From the NCBI RefSeq assembly GCF_014633365.1, contig NC_068340.1:23291879-23355878 (forward strand): DNA of 64,000 nt, read 5' to 3'. The translations under genes and the position numbers were made by a program. The stretch's first letter is position 1; the number at the start of each line of letters is the position of its first letter. The DNA comes from Diospyros lotus (lineage: Eukaryota > Streptophyta > Magnoliopsida > Ericales > Ebenaceae). Positions 57,706-64,000 of the stretch are shown here, piece by piece. A model generated the notes under the pieces. It did not search any database. It was given only the letters and a program-made list of their open reading frames with translations, and had not been told where the DNA came from.

Positions 57706-59546
57706 AGAAGAAAAATCAATAATTAAAATATTACAATCAATTTGTTCAAACATATATTTTTTAATAGACATCATCGCCAATCCATTCAACATTTCTTGTA
57801 ATATTGTTTATTGAAGGTAAGATTTTATCAACTTTAACTTTGAGAAACTTTGTTCTGCAGAGGCAACTATAACTAGTATGGTCAGAAGTATTCTATATGC
57901 GATCCATATATTTGGAAAACAACAATCCATTATCTTCATGTAGTCTAACACTTCAATTGCCTTCTTGGTATCTTTTGGAAAACATCTCACAACTTTCAGC
58001 TCAGAGAATAACTCTTGTCCATCAATATTTGAATTCGTCTTGTACCTAAAAAATTCTTCTAACTTATCACACAATCTCTTCAAACAATCATCATCTCTAG
58101 AATATAATTTTTTCAAATCAAATAAAAATCCAATAATATTTTCATATTCTTGAAGTTGTTCAAACCTACACTTAAGCGAAGAAAGAGCTTGAACAACTAC
58201 ATATAAGAAATAATCAACCTTAAAAGATTCCTTAGCTGAATGTGTTATCTCATCACTGGCATTTTTATCAAATTGCTTCTTTTTACAAATAATACATTTT
58301 TCTTAAAAAGTAGGTTCAATTTCCATTTGAGCAACAATTTCTTTAGCAATAATCATGTCAGATTCAAATCTAGTTTCTTTATAGGTTTCAAAAAAAGAAA
58401 TGAGTGCTTTCAAGTGACTTATAGCAACATCAATGACCATATTGTTACTTTGCAACATTTTGTTTACTCTATTAATAGCAGACAATATATTATACCAAAT
58501 AACCATGCCAAACAAAAACTCAAAATCCATAATGTCATGTAATAGACTTTTAGCATCTCGAAATGCCTTAGGGTCATCACATGTTTCCATCAAGTGAGTT
58601 AAAAACAACTTTTATTTGGGGAGCTTAGAATCTTATTGCTTTAATACTTTCAACTTGACTTTCCTAATGAGTTTGTGATAGTGGCTTAAGTGTCAGGCCT
58701 TCCACATTATCTTGCAAAACTTTCCATCACTTTGTAGAAGATGAAAATAATAAATAGAAGCATTGCACAATTTCAAAAAAAGATTTAGCCTTTATGCAAG
58801 AATTTGTCATATCACATAGTGCAAGATTAAGACTATGACAATTAAACGGAGTGTAAAAAGCCCTTGGATTTACTTCTAATACTCTTTTCTGCACACTTTT
58901 ATGCTTTCCTTTCATATTAGAACCATTATCATAACCTTGACCTCTTAAGTCACCAATATCAACTTCAAGTGTTTGTAGAAAATTTATCAATTCCTCAAAT
59001 AGTCCTTGCATCAAAGTATTGTCTACCTTAAGAAATCCTAAAAAAACTCTTCTACCTTAACTAGACTTTTTGAGACATTTACACATCGTATGGTTAGAGA
59101 CATCTATTCTTCATGACTTATATTAGGTGTACAGTCAAGTATCATTGAAAAATATTTTGCTTTTTTAACTATTTTAAACACTTTTGATCTCACTTGCCAA
59201 CATGAGCATGAATTCATTTTGAATTTTGTGACTCAGACAATGATAGTGAATTTCTTTTTCTTGAATACGTCAAACGTGTTCTTTCATAATTAGATCAAAT
59301 TCAAGGATCATTTCAATCAAATCTAGAAAATTTTCATTATCTTCTTCATATAATTTTTCACTATTTCCACAAAATGCCAAATTATTCTTATTGAGAAAGT
59401 TAACAATTGAAACTATTCTCGCCAAAAACATCTCTCTAGTGTTTTATATCTTTGTTGATTTGATCTTGCACATCTTTATCAATTGTTAAATTCTTTTGTA
59501 ATCGCCTTTTCAATTCAATCCAATTTCTCATGTTATCCATATACCC
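57706..59546 (-). pseudogene. hAT (ZMYM/DUF4371-type) transposase body
   Basis: Minus-strand coding of a plant hAT transposase. From the N-terminal side it reads MDNMRNWIELKRRLQKN near 59530, then FGQGYDNGSNMKGKH-like sequence (GQGYDNGSNM, 58945), FNCHSLNLALCDM (58850) and KMLQSNNMVIDVAISHLKAL (58440). The C-terminal dimerisation motif ILVIVASAEQSFSKLKLIKS is at about 57870-57815. In-frame stops and small shifts break it. The last codons are at 42223-42257 beyond the Tat insertion, and upstream codons are at 63890-64000 beyond a Tekay LTR. Confidence 0.82.
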
Positions 59547-62179
59547 TGTAACGCCTCGTTTTCCCAAAGCGAGCGTTAACTAAGAATTTTAAGGATATAT
59601 ATTTTTTTCAACAATCACACAACGTAAATTAAAACCTCCACAATCCTGAGCTACCATCTCAACATATTAACGTAAAGGAATAAGCTAAGACTAGTAATGT
59701 CATCACATTAGCGGAAGCAGAATCGAAACCTTGAAAATATATAACCAAATTCACTTTATTCATAATGTATAAATTGTTTAACAAGACATTTCAAAACAAA
59801 ATACATTGAGACTCATCTCTCAACAACAACTACTAACACCTCGAGCATAGACAAAATATATGCTAATGATTACCAACAAAATCAACGGCTACATCTTGAG
59901 AACCCTCATTTCTTTAGCGTCGCTGCTTTCATCTGGAACGTTTGAATATTTCAGGAATAGTCAAAATTAGATGATAAATCATCTAAGCGAGAGTTCAAAA
60001 AACATTTTCATGAATATATGCAGACCATGAATAAAACCGATAATCTCGACACATCACAGCCCAAGAGAATCCCACACAGCACTTAATCCTAACCGGGGAA
60101 AATGTAATCTCTCTAAAGGCAACACAACCACATCGACACATTGGCATAACATAATACTTCTTAAGAGGGACAATCTCAAAGCACGAACCCAGGTATCACC
60201 CCTATATCATGTTAGGTATTACGCTCCCACTCAAAAGCTTTTCTATCTCAACACAACCCTAGCCACAAGATGATCAACACTATCCCCAAAGCCAATGTCC
60301 ACCTAAGCAATAATGTTATTTCTCAAAGGCACTTGGGGTGGTGTCCACTTTTAGCCCTACCACTTGAGTACCGTAGGGTGAAGTCCGTCTTAGCCCCGTC
60401 CCAAGTGGGTCACATAGCATTAATTCTTGGTATGCATCCCAAGTGCTATTACTCAAGTGCCACACACAGGTTGACAACCCACATCCCACATGGACATCAC
60501 ACAAACATGCCAATGTCACTATAACCAACCATGCATCGTATAAAACTAACATTTGCGTGCATATAATTTAAAGTACAAAATTCAATGCACATGTAAATAA
60601 CCACTTTGGATGAACCATCCATATGCAAATAACCTATCACAGGTCAAATCATTTGAATAAAACATATCAAGTATAGGGTCGAACCACCCAAAATAAACCA
60701 AGTTTGGGGCAAGAAGTCTTACAAATCAAACCATTTGTATAAACAAATCAAGTTTTGGTAGTAAACTACTCACCTCGAACTTATCTTAGACACCTCGATT
60801 CTCATGCAAATCTCGATTTTCATGTTAGTCCTGAAATAATCGTACTAATGCTCAACCTCGAGCTTCAATAATCCTTAGACATCATATTCATTCAAATAAT
60901 ATCAATATTATATTTTTCATAATTTTTTCCTTATTTTCTTCTTATTTTCTCCTAAAAAATTCTAAAATAAATGCATCCTCAAGTTTTTTTTTTCAAATTT
61001 TTCTCCACCATAAATCCTAAAATAATTTTATGAGAAAAATAAAAAAATTTCAAAAAATTCCAACCTGGCACGCGCCCTCACGCACCTACGCGTGGGCTGT
61101 GCATGTGAAACCGTGCATGTAGGCCGTGTGCTTCTTCTTCTTCGGCGAGTTGCTCACTAGTCGGCGACAAGAATCTTTCCTCGACCACACCACCTGGTAG
61201 CCCTCTTCAAGTCGATCACGAAGGCACCTTTCTTGGCCAGAAACAACCACCGGAAGCACCTCAATTTGGCTAAAAATAGGCTAGTTTCGGCACCGTTCGC
61301 GACTTTTCGGCGACCTTTAAACATCTTTCAAACACACTCTAAAATGCTTCAAAATCTCCAGAAATGATGCCCAAGACTCTTAAAACAAAAGCCTTTTATC
61401 TAATCTCTCTAAACATAGACCAATCGATGCCAAATTTCTTTGAAACCCTCGGTCAAATTTCTTAGCTATTTATAGCCAATTCTGGCTATTCTTCTAGTCA
61501 ATCAGAGGCTTTGCTTACTCTTACACGTCTCCTAGATTATGTTTGGCCATGCCTTAACGGCATACGACCATCCCATCACCGGATTTGGCTCCCACGATTT
61601 GCGACAGACGGCGACCATGCTGTTGTGCAGAAGTTCAAAAAATTGCACATTTGCCCCCTTGAAACTTCCTATTACATTTTAGCCGTCATTCTCAAGCCCT
61701 TGAATTATCCAATAATTCCATCAAGTCCCTTAAGTTCCAAAATCTTCATTTGAGCCTTGAAAATCCAGAAAAACCATCGTTTTGACTCTCTAAGCCAAAA
61801 TTAATAAATTACACTTAGGTCCGAATATACATAGGATCACATTTCAATCGTAATTACTTTTGTTTCTTTTCGAAACTACTTAAGTGTTGCTCCTCAGGCT
61901 AAATATGAGCTTACTCAATGTCCCATTGACTTCTCGAAAGTCCCTTACGATCATTCGGTTTCTTAGGGCAAATTATAGCTGTATCGAAAGCTGTCTCGAT
62001 TTTGATTTATTTTATTACCATAAATCCTATCTCGGGATGCTCATCAGTACTTTTTCATTTTCCTTAGACATCAAGGTTCTAAGGCATTCCATGTGGCCGA
62101 TTTGGCAATTTATTTTACTATCAGACAAACTTTTCAGTATTTTAAACTTATCCAAATTACGTGGCGACCTCACACAAAT

Positions 62180-63871
62180 TGTTAGAACGGGAGATGCTAT
62201 GGCACACACCAAGAGGGGGGGTGAATTGGTATAATTAAAAACTTGGTAGAAACTTGAAAACTTTTTGACACAGGTTGAAGTTTTAATGATTAAAAAAACG
62301 TGAAGCATATAAAATGACAAATGTGAATCAAGTGAGGAATTAAGGAATGCTTGGAAAGATAAAGATGATTTAAAGAACACAAGCACACAAGAACACCAAG
62401 ATTTATAGTGGTTCGGCTTAACCCAAGCCTAATCCACTACCTTAGCTCCTCACTAAGGATTTTTCAAACCATCCACTAAAACCCCCTACTTAAACCAAGT
62501 AGGTCCTCTAGTCCGAGACTAGGAATTACAAAACCTCCCACTCAAATGGGCCATCTAGCTATACAAGCTAGGAAAACAAGAAATATATAGTTGGAGAGAA
62601 TCTAAGAGATGAATCTCTTAGTTACAATGTCTCTCAAAAATGATACAAGGCTTAAATGAATGTAAACAAATTAAGATCACAGCCTTGAAGAGAGAAAATT
62701 GAAGCACAGTGAATGTAAATAGAAACGAGTGTAAAATGTAAGTTCAATTCAATTCATTCCCATCCATTAGCCTTCTCTTGATCATCTATGACATGTATAT
62801 ATAAGTGTCCCACGAAGTTGAAGAGAAATATAGCCGTTTGGAGCCGTTGGGATTTGAAAAAATAGCCGTTGGAACTTTCTGCAAAAAGAAATAGTCGACA
62901 GAAGAAATATATAGTTGACTATTTTTATAACTAAAGCAAGAAATAGTCGACAGACAAAACGAATAGTCGACTATTTTATAACACAAAATTTCAATAGTCG
63001 ACAGACACATTCCAATAGTCGACAGATGCTGAGATATGAAGAAATTTTTGAAACTTATGAACAAAAATAGTCGACAGATCAAAAGGCATAGTCGACTATT
63101 TTTACTCGATAGTCGACAGATGCTAAAATAGTCGACAGATGCTTAAATAGTCGACAGAACATCAAAAATAGTCGACTATTTTGAAGCATAGTCAACAGAA
63201 TGAACCTGATAGTCGACTATTCTTTAGAAAAACTTGAATTTTCAATACATCCTTATTCGATTCTTTTAAAACCTCATTTTGATTATCTTGAAAGCAAGTT
63301 GAGATTATCAAAAGTATATTTTGAAACAAATCACTCTCAACAAGCAAGTTTTTCAAATCACTCTCAACCATACTCGATATTTCTTCTATAAGTTTTCATA
63401 TCTTGCTTCAAAGCTTATATACTAAAAATTCATTTTCTCATTCATATAATCCACATAGTAGAAATTGATTTTCATATAGACATTTATCAAAAACCATTCA
63501 AATAGACATTTATCAAAACCATTTCATTTTCAAGAGATATTAGATATCAAAATACCAAGAGATAGTTTTCTAAAATGAACACACTTTCAAAAACATGTTC
63601 TAGTTGGTCTTTTGCCTTAGAATAATTTTAGCTCTATGTTGACCAACGACTTCAAAGCTAATTTGAAAATCATTTTAGGAGATTCTTTTAAGACTAAAAA
63701 CTTGACTTTGCAAATCTCTAACTAAAATAGAAAATCATAAATCTTGTTGGTTTTCATTTTAACAATGCACTTGAAATTGATTTTGTTGAAAACCACCACC
63801 TTGATTCATGACTTAGAGATTTAATAACATATGTTTTTCATCATCAAAACTAAGCACAAGGGTAGAACATC
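62180..63871 (-). mobile_element. SIRE-type solo LTR
   Basis: A 1692-bp insertion with TSD CAAAT at 62175-62179 and 63872-63876. On the minus strand it begins TGATGTTCTACCC and TTTTGATGATG, contains GCCGAACCACTATAAATC (62401-62418) and ends CACCCCCCCTCTTGG and CCGTTCTAACA, all typical of SIRE LTRs. U3 carries a dense array of TAGTCGAC motifs. Confidence 0.9.
62890..63215. repeat. TAGTCGAC motif array in SIRE U3
   Basis: About sixteen copies of TAGTCGAC or one-base variants in 325 bp. They fall into two forms, TAGTCGACAGA and the palindromic AATAGTCGACTATT, spaced irregularly by 15-40 bp. Confidence 0.9.
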
Positions 63872-63889
63872 ACAAATATGGGGTATTAC

Positions 63890-64000
63890 ATGGCAACTAC
63901 TTGTTTCATGGCTATTTAGTTTAGAACTAAGATTTTTTCAATCACTTGTCCTTTTATTAGCTAATTGAATATTGTTTCGTCCTTGTTTAAATAATTTGCA
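63890..64000 (-). pseudogene. hAT transposase, N-terminal-side codons
   Basis: On the minus strand SKLNSHETSSC fits the segment of ZMYM/DUF4371-type hAT transposases (xRLxxHExSxxHI) that precedes the MDNMRNWIEL block now at 59530. The gene continues past the window end. Confidence 0.55.

Larger units (their letters stand above)
59547..63889 (-). mobile_element. Tekay-type LTR with nested SIRE solo LTR
   Basis: It starts TGTAACGCCTCG at 59547 and ends ATGGGGTATTACA at 63889, i.e. TGTAATACCCC on the minus strand. It matches the + strand LTR at 1-2542 (AGCCCAAGAGAATCCCAC, CCGAATGATCGTAAGGGA in reverse). The last 13 bp are separated from the rest by a 1.7-kb SIRE LTR. It splits the hAT transposase coding region, but the flanks (TACCC and TGGCA) do not match, so a TSD is not evident. 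No internal region follows, so it behaves as a solo LTR. Confidence 0.78.

Noticed and set aside
62890..63215. CRISPR-like array
   Set aside because: Repeats are 8-14 bp, irregularly spaced, in a plant SIRE LTR. There are no regular spacers and the DNA is eukaryotic.

Overview
The window is repeat-rich DNA from a large flowering-plant genome. The evidence is plant retrotransposon lineages (Tekay, SIRE, Tat and Cassandra), plant DNA transposons, and captured exons of plant nuclear genes. I find no intact single-copy host gene, no tRNA and no true rRNA gene. Almost every base belongs to transposons inserted into one another, and many boundaries are fixed by target-site duplications (TSDs).

Left block (1-38920). 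A Tekay-type LTR (1-2542) and a Cassandra solo LTR (2543-2767) abut the remains of a Ty1/copia SIRE element on the + strand. Pieces of its 5' LTR lie at 2768-3053, 11896-12088 and 12339-12361. They are followed by a PBS (12364), gag (12434-13624), protease/integrase (to 15162), RT/RNase H (22187-24055), an envelope-like ORF (24841-26010) and a truncated 3' LTR (38185-38905). Nested in this SIRE are four insertions. The first is a Tekay chromovirus (3054-11895, minus strand, TSD TTAGT) whose gag-pol frame is broken only by stop codons. The second is a Cassandra solo LTR (12089-12338). The third is a 7.0-kb CACTA transposon (15163-22186, TSD TAA) carrying fragments of at least two host genes, the ribosome-maturation factor SBDS and a phytepsin-type aspartic proteinase. 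The fourth is a second SIRE-type solo LTR (26362-38071), itself split by a rearranged Copia element (about 26440-35082) and a hAT-like element (about 37083-37990).

Right block (38921-64000). A degenerate MULE-type coding remnant (DUF1985-like) precedes a hAT element with a ZMYM/DUF4371-type transposase on the minus strand. The hAT is cut twice: near its C-terminal codons by a 15.4-kb Ty3/gypsy Tat element (42258-57705), and near its N-terminus by a Tekay-type LTR (59547-63889) that holds another SIRE solo LTR (62180-63871). The Tat element has paired LTRs, gag, protease, RT, two RNase H regions, integrase, an antisense ORF with a plausible intron, and roughly 300-bp tandem repeats. Into it have inserted a complete Cassandra TRIM (47514-48175, TSD ATAGC), a 182-bp hAT MITE (45872-46053, TSD CTGATGAG) and two solo LTRs (48655-49412 and 52904-54838).

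The two most noteworthy items are the gene-capturing CACTA element, whose two SBDS exons keep open frames and GT-AG splice sites, and the layered insertion history that can be read base by base from TSDs.
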